The position numbers and the translations under genes were made by a program. The notes under the pieces are model-generated. The model was not told the origin of the DNA. It saw only the letters and a list, made by a program, of their open reading frames with translations, and ran no database searches. A DNA stretch of 64,000 nt from Mucilaginibacter sp. GTDB lineage: Bacteria; Bacteroidota; Bacteroidia; Sphingobacteriales; Sphingobacteriaceae. Positions within the stretch are counted from its first letter, which is position 1. Each line of letters starts with the position of its first letter. This document shows, piece after piece, positions 7,249 to 16,412 of this stretch. Location: positions 186,001-250,000 of the forward strand of contig NZ_JANYGQ010000028.1 in the NCBI RefSeq assembly GCF_025359345.1, written 5' to 3'.

Positions 7249-10059
7249 ATGAAATTTTGCCGCAAATTACCCCTCTTACTGCTACTAACAACTGCCAGTC
7301 TAACAAAGGCACAAACCTTCGGTGGTAACCCGCCGTCTATCAAATGGAGCCAGGTAAATACCCCGGCAGCGAAGGTGATTTTCCCATCCGGGCTCGATTC
7401 TGTTGCCCGGCAGGTGGCCAGCATTGTGCAGCAAATGAACGGGTACATATTGCCCACCATTGGCAGCAAGCAACGGCAGGTAAGTATTGTACTGCAAAAC
7501 CAGACTACCGTTTCAAATGCTTATGTGGGTTTGGCGCCGTTCCGCAGCGAGTTTTATTTAACGCCTGAGCAAAATAGTTTTGATGTTGGCAGCCTGCCCT
7601 GGCACCAGCAACTGGCTATACACGAGTTCAGGCACGTGCAGCAGTATAATAACTTTAATGTGGGCCTGTCGCATGTGTTGAAAGTTCTTTTTGGCGAGGG
7701 TGGGCAGGCGCTGGGGAACGATTTGGCGATACCCAACTGGTTTTTTGAGGGCGACGCTGTTTATAACGAAACACATGTAAGCGAACAGGGCAGGGGGCGG
7801 CTGCCATATTTTTTCAACGGATTTAGGGCATTATGGGCTGCGGGTAAGGATTACAGCTACATGAAAATTCGCAATGGGTCATGTCTTGATTACACCCCTG
7901 ACTGGTACCCGCTTGGCTACATGCTGGTATCGTATGGACGCGATAAATATGGTGATGATTTCTGGAAAAAAGTAACACTCGATGCAGCAGCCTATAAAGG
8001 TGGCTTTTATCCGTTACAAAGGGCAATTAAGAAGTATTCGGGTAGGGACTTTGAGGGATTTAGGAATGACGCAATGGCTCATTTTAAGAAACAATTTGCT
8101 GACGCAAGTCCAAAAATAAGAGTAGAAATAAAACACTTCGATGCCAATCGCGAATTTCCGGCTTATATAAACGACAGTACACTGGTTTACATTAAAAGCA
8201 CCTATAATAACTTGCCGGCCTTTGTTCTAAAAACAGGGAATACAGAAAAAAAGGTAAGTACCAGGGATGTTACCCAGGATAATTACTTTGATTACCATGA
8301 TGGCAAGATAATTTACACTACTTACCGCCCGGATGCCCGCTGGGGTTATCGTAACTACAGCGAACTAACCTTGTTGGATATAAATACCGGCCAGGAGCAA
8401 ACTATAACCAGCAAAACAAAATATTTTTCACCGGCTTTTAGTAACGATGGCAAAACCATTGTAACCGTTGAAGAGGCCACCACCGGAAAAAGCGATATCC
8501 GCTTAATAAATAGCACCGATGGGAAATTGCTGTCGGTGATCCCCAATAAAAACAACCTGTATTTTACGTTCCCAAAGTTTTATGGCGATGATAAAATAAT
8601 CTCGGCGGTTAGAGATGTAAAGGGCAGGATGTCGTTGGCGTTAATGGATATCAAGACCGGAGATGCTAAATACCTGCTTCAGTTCAGTTATCAACCCATA
8701 GTTTACCCGGTTGCGAAAAATGATACCGTTTACTTTTCGGCAACATCAGGCATTAATGACAAGTTGTTCGCTTTGAGTGTCAAATCGGGTAAGCTGTTTG
8801 AACTGGCGAATGCAAATCAAAATGCCTCGATAGGCAATTACCAGGCTGCTATCAGTAGTACCAAAATTGCCTGGGTTAGCTTTTCTGCCACAGGGTACAA
8901 GGTAAATCAGGTGGATAAAAAAGCATTGCAATGGACAGAAGTTAAAAATCTACCGGGTGGTTTGCCCGACCTCGGCATTGCCGCTTTAAAACGCGATTCA
9001 TCAGCCAATATCCTTGCCGGGATTAGAACCGAACAGCTACCCATTACCAAATATCCAGCCCTTTACCATCCGTTCAATTTCCACAGCATTATACCCAACA
9101 TTAGCGACCCTAACTACGAAATTTCCATCGCCGGCGAAAACGTTTTAAACACCCTGCAAACCAATATTTCGTTTGATTATAACCGCGATGAAGGTTACAA
9201 GCAGTTTGGCTTTGATGCCGTTTACGGCGCCTTGTTCCCCTACATAACAGCGGGTGCCAATTACACTGCCGATCGCAGGGGCTATAGCAATGGCCGTAAT
9301 ATTTACTGGAACGAAACCCAGTTTAACGCAGGGTTGCAGGTGCCTTTAGATTTCTCGGCAGGCAAAAACTTAACGGGCCTTCAATTTGGCAGCGGCCTGG
9401 TTTATTCGCAAACTAATTTTCAGCAAGCCTACAAAGCCCAATTCGCCGACAGGAGCTATCTGTACAGCAGCAACTTTATATCGTTCAGCAACAGCACGCA
9501 GCAGGCCCGTAAAAACATCAGTCCCCCATTTGCGCAAAATATATTTTTATCCTACAAAACGGCGGTGTCGGGGTTAACAGCCAACCAGTTCTTGGCATCG
9601 GGCAGCTTCTTTTTCCCGGGATTGGTTGCTAACCATAGTTTTGTGATCAGCGCCGCACATCAGCAAAAAAATAAAAACAGCGTAATCAGCTTTTCAAACG
9701 ATTTTCCGTTCTCGCGCGGATACCAGGCCGAAAACCTGTATGATATGAACAAACTGGGTGCAAACTACCGTTTTCCGATTGCCTATCCCGACGCCGGTGT
9801 AGCCAACACCATTTACCTGATGCGCATACGCGGCAACGCCTTTTACGATTATACCCGCGCCACCGACTTTTTTACCAGCGGCGCACAGTTTAAAGGCACC
9901 TTCCGCTCAACCGGAGCCGAGATTTTTTTCGATACACGGTGGTTTAACCAGGCATCCATCAGCTTTGGCGTCAGGTACAGTCGTTTGATTGATGAAGATA
10001 TCTTTGGAGGCAATGGACGCAACAGGTTTGAATTGATAGTGCCTGTAACGATCTTTTAA
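7249..10059 (+). CDS. Surface protein: HExxH metallopeptidase-like domain, beta-propeller and outer-membrane barrel
   Basis: The chosen ATG at 7249 gives 936 residues and an immediate signal peptide (MKFCRKLPLLLLLTTASLTK); an upstream ATG at 7228 only adds a non-signal extension. The N-terminal domain (about 25-290) contains H125-E126-F-R-H129, then NWFFEGDAVYNE with E167 38 residues later, the zinc-ligand geometry of gluzincins (peptidase MA clan). The middle (about 300-600) has repeated D-I-N-T-G and SPAFSNDGKTIVTVE motifs of a TolB/PD40-like propeller. The last ~300 residues alternate aromatic strands and end in Phe, as outer-membrane barrels do. It is probably anchored with the other domains in the periplasm or at the surface. 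Substrate unknown; the domain order is the notable point. Confidence 0.75.
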   Translation: MKFCRKLPLLLLLTTASLTKAQTFGGNPPSIKWSQVNTPAAKVIFPSGLDSVARQVASIVQQMNGYILPTIGSKQRQVSIVLQNQTTVSNAYVGLAPFRSEFYLTPEQNSFDVGSLPWHQQLAIHEFRHVQQYNNFNVGLSHVLKVLFGEGGQALGNDLAIPNWFFEGDAVYNETHVSEQGRGRLPYFFNGFRALWAAGKDYSYMKIRNGSCLDYTPDWYPLGYMLVSYGRDKYGDDFWKKVTLDAAAYKGGFYPLQRAIKKYSGRDFEGFRNDAMAHFKKQFADASPKIRVEIKHFDANREFPAYINDSTLVYIKSTYNNLPAFVLKTGNTEKKVSTRDVTQDNYFDYHDGKIIYTTYRPDARWGYRNYSELTLLDINTGQEQTITSKTKYFSPAFSNDGKTIVTVEEATTGKSDIRLINSTDGKLLSVIPNKNNLYFTFPKFYGDDKIISAVRDVKGRMSLALMDIKTGDAKYLLQFSYQPIVYPVAKNDTVYFSATSGINDKLFALSVKSGKLFELANANQNASIGNYQAAISSTKIAWVSFSATGYKVNQVDKKALQWTEVKNLPGGLPDLGIAALKRDSSANILAGIRTEQLPITKYPALYHPFNFHSIIPNISDPNYEISIAGENVLNTLQTNISFDYNRDEGYKQFGFDAVYGALFPYITAGANYTADRRGYSNGRNIYWNETQFNAGLQVPLDFSAGKNLTGLQFGSGLVYSQTNFQQAYKAQFADRSYLYSSNFISFSNSTQQARKNISPPFAQNIFLSYKTAVSGLTANQFLASGSFFFPGLVANHSFVISAAHQQKNKNSVISFSNDFPFSRGYQAENLYDMNKLGANYRFPIAYPDAGVANTIYLMRIRGNAFYDYTRATDFFTSGAQFKGTFRSTGAEIFFDTRWFNQASISFGVRYSRLIDEDIFGGNGRNRFELIVPVTIF

Positions 10060-10155
10060 TTGTGAATTAGTGAGTTGGTGAATTAGTGATTTAAACCTTT
10101 TATAACACTTACAACACCTACAACATTTACAACTTCGTAAACCTTTTAATCTCCG

Positions 10156-10163
10156 TATATTTG
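10156..10163 (+). promoter_or_regulatory. -7 promoter core directly before the lipoprotein gene
   Basis: TATATTTG, a perfect TAnnTTTG match, ends 5 bases before the ATG at 10169. If used, transcription would start at or next to the start codon, giving a leaderless message. Confidence 0.45.
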
Positions 10164-10168
10164 ACGTG

Positions 10169-10594
10169 ATGAAACGCGCTATTCCTTTTATAATAATTGC
10201 CTCTAGCTTTTTCGGGTGTTCGCATCCTAATTATAAGCTAAACGCTATTGAATATTTGAAAAAAAAGGTACCCAACCCCACATCGGTTGATACCATCAGA
10301 TTTTTAAAACCAGACAGCATTTATAGCACTTTCCATGATAACCCCGAGTACCGCACGTTAATGGTTGCGCTTAATAACTTCTACATCAATGCCGATTCGG
10401 CTAAAATTAGAGAAACCAGGGCGTTAATTAAGCAAAAGGAAAAGTCGTACAAAAACAAGCTCACCGGCTGGGACGTGCGCCTTATCTATAAAGCAAAGGA
10501 TAAAAAAGGCGTTATGAAAACCGATACCTGCCGGTTTTTATTTGAATCGACGTTAACGGGTGTGCGGGACGTAAATGGGGTAGATATAAAATAG
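10169..10594 (+). CDS. Small lipoprotein, unknown function
   Basis: A 141-residue protein from the ATG at 10169 (a GTG lies just before it). The N-terminus MKRAIPFIIIASSFFGC ends in a lipobox, with the acylated Cys at about residue 17, so it should be a lipoprotein. The mature part is Lys-rich and mixed alpha/beta: repeated DTIRF and DSIYSTF segments, a helix ADSAKIRETRALIKQKEK, then GWDVRLIYKAKDKKG. No domain is recognised. It is a single-gene unit between a large surface protein and a convergent unknown, and a hairpin overlaps its stop codon. Confidence 0.65.
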   Translation: MKRAIPFIIIASSFFGCSHPNYKLNAIEYLKKKVPNPTSVDTIRFLKPDSIYSTFHDNPEYRTLMVALNNFYINADSAKIRETRALIKQKEKSYKNKLTGWDVRLIYKAKDKKGVMKTDTCRFLFESTLTGVRDVNGVDIK

Positions 10595-10609
10595 CCCATT
10601 TGCTATTTT
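10588..10609. terminator. Hairpin overlapping the stop codon
   Basis: AAAATAGC (10588-10595) pairs perfectly with GCTATTTT (10602-10609) around a 6-base loop. It covers the TAG stop of the lipoprotein gene and lies between convergent genes, so it can serve both strands. Confidence 0.55.
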
Positions 10610-10623
10610 GATAGAGCCAAAGG

Positions 10624-11367
10624 TTATTTTTTTAGTTGATGTTGGACAAGTATTAGGCAGCCGGCACAAATAACCAGGTCTGATTTCCTGCTCTCAATAT
10701 GCTTTATAATTTCACCTATTCCCTTAGGAACTTTTTTTTCGGTTTTTTCTATCATCTTAAACCCTGCCAAACCATACTCCTGCTCTTCACAGCAAAAACT
10801 TTGAAGCATATGCAAGAACTTTTTTTGCCTATTATCCTTGGCTTGTGCCTGCAATTTCTTCCAACGGCGCGTCATTCGTGAACCGTCACCACAATGACTG
10901 GCAAACTCCTCGGCGATACTTAACTCTGCGTGTAAGTCGGCAAGAGATTTGTTAGAACAGTAAAATTCATTCCTTAACGACAAATATCTGGATGAATTGA
11001 GTGTGTCCACTTTAACAAATTTTCTTTTTGAATAGAAATTATCGTAGAAATCATCATCAAACCTAACAGATGTCAAGTAAATTGAGTCGCTTTTTGTCAA
11101 AAGATCAACATGGTAGCGCCAACTGTTAAGCGTTACGCTAATCCGTTCATGCCGATATCCAAAATCCACGTCCCTGTCAAAATAAATATCCACATTGCTA
11201 TCATGTGGCTGGCGCGTTTTCTTTAAACTATCGAGTTTTTGGAAGAATTGAGAAGCGCGTGTTTCTTTCTTTGCAATATCCTCAATTTTATGGTATTGGA
11301 ATATTTCCGGCTGTGCAAATGCACCGAAAACCATAAATTGAAGAAATAATACCCAAGGCCATCGCAT
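10624..11367 (-). CDS. Secreted protein of unknown function
   Basis: The ATG at 11365-11367 is chosen because it gives an immediate signal peptide (MRWPWVLFLQFMVFGAFAQ); an ATG 33 bases upstream would put a charged and hydrophobic extension before it. The product is 247 residues. After the signal, a Lys-rich region (about 20-50) precedes DSNVDIYFDRDVDFGYRHER and beta segments, then a helical part with cysteines (SFCCEEQEYG and VICAGCLILVQ near the C-terminus). No known domain. It lies 12 bases downstream of the histidine kinase gene's stop codon position, so the two may be cotranscribed in the order kinase then this gene. Confidence 0.55.
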   Translation of the reverse strand: MRWPWVLFLQFMVFGAFAQPEIFQYHKIEDIAKKETRASQFFQKLDSLKKTRQPHDSNVDIYFDRDVDFGYRHERISVTLNSWRYHVDLLTKSDSIYLTSVRFDDDFYDNFYSKRKFVKVDTLNSSRYLSLRNEFYCSNKSLADLHAELSIAEEFASHCGDGSRMTRRWKKLQAQAKDNRQKKFLHMLQSFCCEEQEYGLAGFKMIEKTEKKVPKGIGEIIKHIESRKSDLVICAGCLILVQHQLKK

Positions 11368-11412
11368 AAATAAATGTAAATAAATTCCAACTAATCCCAA
11401 GTCAACTAGCCT

Positions 11413-12747
11413 CTAATCTCTACTTTCCGGCAGTACAACCCTAAAGGTTGAACCTTTACCCACCTCGCTCTCAACCTCAATTTTGCCGTTGTGCTTTTCA
11501 ATTATTTGTTTCACAATGCTCAGGCCAAGCCCGGTTGATTGTTCACCCTTTAAACCGGTACGGCCTGCTTTTGAAAATGGGGTGAAGATAATGGGCAGCA
11601 TATCTTTAGGTATTCCAAGTCCGCGATCCTTTATCTCGATGATGATATTTTGATTGCGCTTGTTGATAAACACCTCGATTTTGCTTTTTTCTTTCGAAAA
11701 CTTTAGCGCATTACCAATCAGGTTATCAAGCACGCGGGTAAATTTTTCATGGTTTATTTGCGCATAAGCAGGGTTTATCGAGGATATCAGCTCTATCGCG
11801 TTTTTTGCCTCATTTTGTAGCTTCCAAACATCAATATTTTGCTGCACAAGGGCATTAAGTTCGGTCTTAATCGTAATAAACTCGCCCGAATTGTCATTCC
11901 TTGCAGACTCCAGCAGGTCGTCGATAATTGTACGCGCCCTTATGCACGAGGCCTTCATCAGGTTCAACGTGTCCTGGGTATCGGCATTGATCTCCTCCAT
12001 CTCCATCATCATGGCCAGTGTTTCAACCGCAGCAATAGGGTTGCGTAAGTCATGTGCTACTGTGCCAAGCAACTGGCTTTTAAAATCGCTTGCCTTTGCA
12101 ATTTCCAGATTTTTTTCGCGTATCTCATTCACGTGCATCCAGTAGTTTGCCTTGTACGAGAAAAAGTACCGCGATATCCAATAAAATCCGCCCAACAAAA
12201 TAACCGACACCATTTGGTTGTAGATCATCTCGGTAGGATCGGTATGGGCGTGTATTAAGAGTGAAGTGAACATTAGCTCAACAGCGATGATGAGTATAAT
12301 GGTTTCGTAATATTCAAAAACACATAGTACACCTATAACTGTTAACGATATTAAGTAAAGCACCAGGGCATTGCGCGGGTTTGCCGTAGCAATAAAGCTG
12401 CTGAACATACCGCAAAGAATAATATACAGCGCGAATGTGAAAACAAACAGCGACATTATGGCAGTAGCTTTTTTGTTTTTGTTGATTTCATCTATCAAAA
12501 AATTGCTGATGATATAGAAAAACAGTGCCGAGCCCATAAATACCCAGTTGGTGATATCAAATTCCGGAAAGTTCTCGGCTTTGGTAAGGCTGAGCGGGAA
12601 AATAAGGTACAGCGCCCTGATGACCACGTTTAGTACTAAAAAAATAATGGCCCCCACACGCACCGAAGACAGGTTTTCGCGGGTGTAGTAGTCGCGGTAG
12701 GCGTTTTTATGCTTACCAGTAAGGTCCTTAAATAAGTACTTATCCAA
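11413..12747 (-). CDS. Membrane-bound sensor histidine kinase
   Basis: A 444-residue protein. The N-terminal half (about 28-200) holds five or six hydrophobic membrane segments without an extracytoplasmic sensor loop. The HisKA domain follows with phospho-acceptor H232 in VAHDLRNP. The HATPase domain carries the N-box NLIGNALKFS, the G1 box IKDRGLGIP, the F-box FTPFSKA and the G2 box GLGLSIVKQII. It should autophosphorylate and pass phosphate to a response regulator, but none is encoded nearby, so it is an orphan kinase with unknown signal. The membrane topology resembles MASE-type integral sensors that detect signals within the membrane. It may be followed in the transcript by the small secreted unknown gene. 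Confidence 0.9.
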   Translation of the reverse strand: MDKYLFKDLTGKHKNAYRDYYTRENLSSVRVGAIIFLVLNVVIRALYLIFPLSLTKAENFPEFDITNWVFMGSALFFYIISNFLIDEINKNKKATAIMSLFVFTFALYIILCGMFSSFIATANPRNALVLYLISLTVIGVLCVFEYYETIILIIAVELMFTSLLIHAHTDPTEMIYNQMVSVILLGGFYWISRYFFSYKANYWMHVNEIREKNLEIAKASDFKSQLLGTVAHDLRNPIAAVETLAMMMEMEEINADTQDTLNLMKASCIRARTIIDDLLESARNDNSGEFITIKTELNALVQQNIDVWKLQNEAKNAIELISSINPAYAQINHEKFTRVLDNLIGNALKFSKEKSKIEVFINKRNQNIIIEIKDRGLGIPKDMLPIIFTPFSKAGRTGLKGEQSTGLGLSIVKQIIEKHNGKIEVESEVGKGSTFRVVLPESRD

Positions 12748-12770
12748 ACGTTTTGATTATTAGGGTGAAC

Positions 12771-12778
12771 CAAAAATA
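12771..12778 (-). promoter_or_regulatory. Candidate -7 promoter core for the histidine kinase
   Basis: CAAAAATA reads TATTTTTG on the minus strand, a TAnnTTTG match, ending 23 bases before the kinase start codon. Confidence 0.35.
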
Positions 12779-12991
12779 AAGCTTTTTTAAATAATAAACC
12801 TTTTTGATGAGCAGAATTTAGAGATGACAAACCAGCGGTCCATTTTAATTTTAGCCGACAATTTAACAGGTTAGCGTGTATGGCAGGGGAATTGAGGGTA
12901 TTGAGTAGTTAAGTTGATTAAGTTTAATAGTTTATTAAGTTAAACATCCGGAGACTCAATTCTGCTTAACACATCAAACAAAAACATTACC

Positions 12992-15616
12992 ATGAATTTT
13001 AACAATTTTACCATAAAAGCGCAGGAAGCCGTTCAAAAGGCTTCGGAAATTGCAGTAGGCAACCAGCAGCAAGCCATTGAGACTGCGCACCTGCTTAAAG
13101 GGTTGTTGCTGGTCGATGAGAACGTAGTATCGTACCTGTTAAAAAAATTAAACGTAAATATTAACCGCCTGAACGAGACGCTGGATACACAAATAGCTTC
13201 GTTTCCGAAAGTGAGCGGCAGCAACGCTTATTTGTCATCAGGCTCAAATTCGGCTTTGCAAAAAGCGACCGCTTATTTAAAAGAGTTTAAAGACGAGTTC
13301 GTATCTGTTGAGCATATCTTATTAGGTATTTTATCAGTAAACGATAAAACCAGCACCGCTTTAAAAGACTACGGGGTAAATGAAAAAGACCTGAAAAAGG
13401 CTATTGTAGCCCTGCGCGGTGATAATAAGGTTACCGACCAAAACGCCGAAGCAACTTACAATGCGTTAAACAAATATGCACGCAACCTGAACGAGTACGC
13501 TGAATCAGGCAAGCTCGACCCGGTTATTGGCCGCGATGAAGAAATTCGCCGCGTTATACAAATTCTTTCACGCCGTACCAAAAACAACCCTATACTGGTT
13601 GGAGAGCCCGGCGTTGGTAAAACAGCCATTGCCGAAGGTATTGCCTTCCGTATAATCAAAGGCGATGTGCCCGAGAGCCTGAAAACAAAAACAGTTTACT
13701 CGCTGGATATGGGGGCATTGATTGCTGGCGCCAAGTACAAAGGTGAGTTTGAGGAGCGCTTAAAAGCCGTAATAAAAGAAGTTACCCAGGCCGATGGCGA
13801 AATCATTATGTTTATCGATGAGATACACACGCTGGTAGGCGCTGGTGGCGGTGAGGGTGCAATGGATGCGGCCAATATATTGAAACCGGCATTGGCCCGT
13901 GGAGAACTAAGGGCAATTGGTGCAACCACCTTAAACGAATACCAGAAGTTTTTTGAAAAAGATAAAGCATTGGAGCGCCGTTTCCAGATGGTGCTTGTTG
14001 ATGAACCTGATACAGCCGATGCGATCTCTATTTTGCGCGGGTTGAAAGAACGTTACGAAACCCACCACAAGGTGCGGATAAAAGATGAGGCCATTATCGC
14101 CGCCGTTGAGATGTCGCAGCGCTATATTTCCGATAGGTTTTTGCCGGATAAGGCTATCGACTTAATGGATGAGGCTGCTTCAAAACTGCGCCTGGAAATG
14201 GATTCGGTACCCGAGGTAGTGGATGAGTTGGAACGCCGCATAATGCAGCTTGAAATTGAACGCGAAGCCATAAAACGCGAGCGCGACGATAAAAAAGTAA
14301 AGGAACTGAGCGAAGAAATTGCTAATCTATCCGCCGAACGGGATTCGCTGCGTGCCAAATGGCAGGGCGAAAAGGATTTGGTTGACGGCATTAACATCAA
14401 AGTTGAGCAGATTGAAAACTACAAGCTGGAAGCCGAACAGGCCGAACGCGCCGGCGATTACGGCAAAGTAGCCGAATTGCGCTATGGTACCATAGTAAAA
14501 GCCCAGCAGGAAGTTGAGGACCTGAAAAAAGCGCTGCTTGAAAACCAGAGCGACAGCCGCATGTTGAAAGAGGAAGTTACTGCGGATGATATTGCCGGCG
14601 TGGTTTCGCGCTGGACAGGTATCCCGGTTTCAAAAATGATACAGAGCGAGCGTGATAAGCTGTTAAGCCTGGAAGATGAACTGCACAAACGCGTTGCCGG
14701 CCAGGAGGAAGCCATTGAGGCCATTAGTGACGCTATACGCCGTAGTCGTGCCGGTTTGCAGGATAAGCGTAAGCCAATTGGCTCGTTTATATTCCTGGGG
14801 ACCACAGGTGTTGGTAAAACCGAACTGGCCAAAGCCCTTGCCGAATATTTATTCAATGATGAAGGCGCGCTGGTGCGTATCGATATGAGCGAATACCAGG
14901 AACGTCATGCCGTATCAAGGTTGATAGGTGCGCCTCCGGGCTACGTTGGTTATGATGAAGGCGGGCAGTTAACCGAGGCCGTGCGCCGTAAACCATACAG
15001 CGTGATACTGCTGGATGAGATTGAAAAGGCACACCCCGACGTGTTTAACATATTGTTGCAGGTACTTGATGATGGCCGCTTAACCGATAACAAAGGCCGC
15101 GTGGTGAACTTTAAAAACACCATCATCATCATGACATCGAACATCGGCTCAAACCTGATCCAGGAAAACTTCCAGGATTTTGATGAGAACCAAAAAGACG
15201 AGGTAATCGCTAAAACCAAAAACCAGTTGTTTGATTTGCTACGGAAAACCATTCGTCCGGAGTTTTTAAACCGGATCGATGAGATCATCATGTTTACACC
15301 GCTTAGTCGCAATGAAATAACTGATATTGTTAAGATGCAGTTTAAACAGTTGCAGCAAACCCTTGCCGAAATGGGCATTACCCTGGATGCATCGGAAGAG
15401 GCTTTGGACTGGCTTGCACAGCTTGGCTACGACCCTCAATTTGGCGCAAGGCCGCTGAAACGCGTTATTCAAAAGAAAATTTTGAACGAGCTTTCTAAAC
15501 AAATACTAGCCGGCAAGGTGGATAAAGACAGCAAAATAAGACTGGATATGTTCGACAACAACTTTGTTTTTTTGAACGAAGATTTGCTGAATAAGGTAGA
15601 AGAGCCGGTTAAATAA
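12992..15616 (+). CDS. clpB: ATP-dependent disaggregase ClpB
   Basis: An 874-residue AAA+ chaperone with every ClpB part. The Clp N-domain (about 1-145) begins MNFNNFTIKAQEAVQKASEI. The first AAA module has Walker A GEPGVGKT (about 204-211) and Walker B IIMFIDEIHTLVGAG. A long coiled-coil middle domain (about 400-525, ERDDKKVKELSEEIANLSAE and following) is specific to ClpB rather than ClpA or ClpC. The second AAA module has Walker A GTTGVGKT (about 603-610), DEIEKAHPDVFN and the sensor arginine region GARPLKRVIQ. It works with DnaK to rescue aggregated proteins and is heat-inducible in most bacteria. No CIRCE element was recognised in the 244-base upstream gap. A hairpin terminator follows. 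Confidence 0.97.
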   Translation: MNFNNFTIKAQEAVQKASEIAVGNQQQAIETAHLLKGLLLVDENVVSYLLKKLNVNINRLNETLDTQIASFPKVSGSNAYLSSGSNSALQKATAYLKEFKDEFVSVEHILLGILSVNDKTSTALKDYGVNEKDLKKAIVALRGDNKVTDQNAEATYNALNKYARNLNEYAESGKLDPVIGRDEEIRRVIQILSRRTKNNPILVGEPGVGKTAIAEGIAFRIIKGDVPESLKTKTVYSLDMGALIAGAKYKGEFEERLKAVIKEVTQADGEIIMFIDEIHTLVGAGGGEGAMDAANILKPALARGELRAIGATTLNEYQKFFEKDKALERRFQMVLVDEPDTADAISILRGLKERYETHHKVRIKDEAIIAAVEMSQRYISDRFLPDKAIDLMDEAASKLRLEMDSVPEVVDELERRIMQLEIEREAIKRERDDKKVKELSEEIANLSAERDSLRAKWQGEKDLVDGINIKVEQIENYKLEAEQAERAGDYGKVAELRYGTIVKAQQEVEDLKKALLENQSDSRMLKEEVTADDIAGVVSRWTGIPVSKMIQSERDKLLSLEDELHKRVAGQEEAIEAISDAIRRSRAGLQDKRKPIGSFIFLGTTGVGKTELAKALAEYLFNDEGALVRIDMSEYQERHAVSRLIGAPPGYVGYDEGGQLTEAVRRKPYSVILLDEIEKAHPDVFNILLQVLDDGRLTDNKGRVVNFKNTIIIMTSNIGSNLIQENFQDFDENQKDEVIAKTKNQLFDLLRKTIRPEFLNRIDEIIMFTPLSRNEITDIVKMQFKQLQQTLAEMGITLDASEEALDWLAQLGYDPQFGARPLKRVIQKKILNELSKQILAGKVDKDSKIRLDMFDNNFVFLNEDLLNKVEEPVK

Positions 15617-15639
15617 AAATAATAAATCCATCATATAGC

Positions 15640-15674
15640 ACAAAAGCTTTCGTCTGGTCGACGGAGGCTTTTGT
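15640..15674 (+). terminator. Terminator hairpin after clpB
   Basis: ACAAAAGCTTTCGTC (15640-15654) pairs with GACGGAGGCTTTTGT (15660-15674), including two G-T pairs, around the loop TGGTC. The right arm carries the GCTTTT run. Confidence 0.75.
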
Positions 15675-15802
15675 CGTATATGGCCGGGTGGTAAACTGTT
15701 GTTTATCAAATAGCATATATAATGAACGGATAAAAAACAAAAAACAACTTTCCAATTGCGATTGTTAAACTTTAGCTAACTAAACCTAAAAATAGAACCG
15801 TT

Positions 15803-16249
15803 ATGAAAGAACATGTTGTAAAGAAGGAGGTGAGCATCAATGCCGAGCCTTCCGCTGTTTGGGATGCACTAACTGATCCCCTTAAAACAAAAAAGTATTT
15901 CTTCAATTGCAAAGTGATATCATCGTGGAAAGAAGGCAGCCCGATAACATTTAAGGGACGGATGTTTTTAATTTTCCCCATTGAAATGAAGGGCAGGATA
16001 TTAAAAATAGAGCCTGGGAAATTATTACAATACAACTTAAAGAATACTGGCGATAAGTCGGCTACATTTTCAACAGTGACTGATACGCTAACCTACAAAA
16101 ATGGCAAAACTACTGTATCTATAACCGACGACGTGGGCGTTGGTGAAGGCGCGGCAAAAAGATTCGAAAAATCGAAAAAGGGGTGGGAGAAGATACTGAA
16201 AGGGTTGAAAGCGGTCGTGGAGGAAAGCAAAGGCACGGATGCAGTGTGA
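15803..16249 (+). CDS. SRPBCC / AHSA1-type domain protein
   Basis: A 148-residue soluble protein. VVKKEVSINAEPSAVWDALT at 5-24, then DPLKTKKYFF is the classic AHSA1/polyketide-cyclase-like opening (strand, then AxxVWxALTDP). A strand pair SWKEGSPITFKGRMF and the long C-terminal helix GWEKILKGLKAVVEESKG complete the helix-grip fold. Members bind hydrophobic ligands or, as Aha1, stimulate Hsp90; here nothing identifies the ligand. It lies downstream of clpB after a terminator, so it is a separate unit. It is not closely similar to the other SRPBCC protein at the left of the window apart from fold. Confident on family, not on role. Confidence 0.8.
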   Translation: MKEHVVKKEVSINAEPSAVWDALTDPLKTKKYFFNCKVISSWKEGSPITFKGRMFLIFPIEMKGRILKIEPGKLLQYNLKNTGDKSATFSTVTDTLTYKNGKTTVSITDDVGVGEGAAKRFEKSKKGWEKILKGLKAVVEESKGTDAV

Positions 16250-16265
16250 GGACATTTGTTTTTTT

Positions 16266-16350
16266 GAGATGCAATATTTGCGTCTCCGCCTTTGTAGGTT
16301 ACAGAAAATGCTTTGAAATGTTTTTCGGAGACGCAAAATATTGCGTCTCT
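16266..16350. repeat. Paired GAGACGCAATATTGCGTCTC palindromes
   Basis: Two palindromic copies, 16266-16286 (GAGATGCAATATTTGCGTCTC) and 16327-16350 (GGAGACGCAAAATATTGCGT then CTCT), lie 40 bases apart in the gap before the GH3 gene. Such AGACGCAAnATTGCGTCT elements are widely dispersed repeats in bacteria (general knowledge). Confidence 0.7.
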
Positions 16351-16412
16351 ACGCGCGAAGGTTTTAATTTTTCTCCCTATGTTTAACCCCTCATTACCAA
16401 CCCTCTCAAAAC

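Noticed and set aside
12880..12991. CIRCE or other heat-shock operator before clpB
   Set aside because: No TTAGCACTC-N9-GAGTGCTAA-like inverted repeat is present; TA-rich sequence only.
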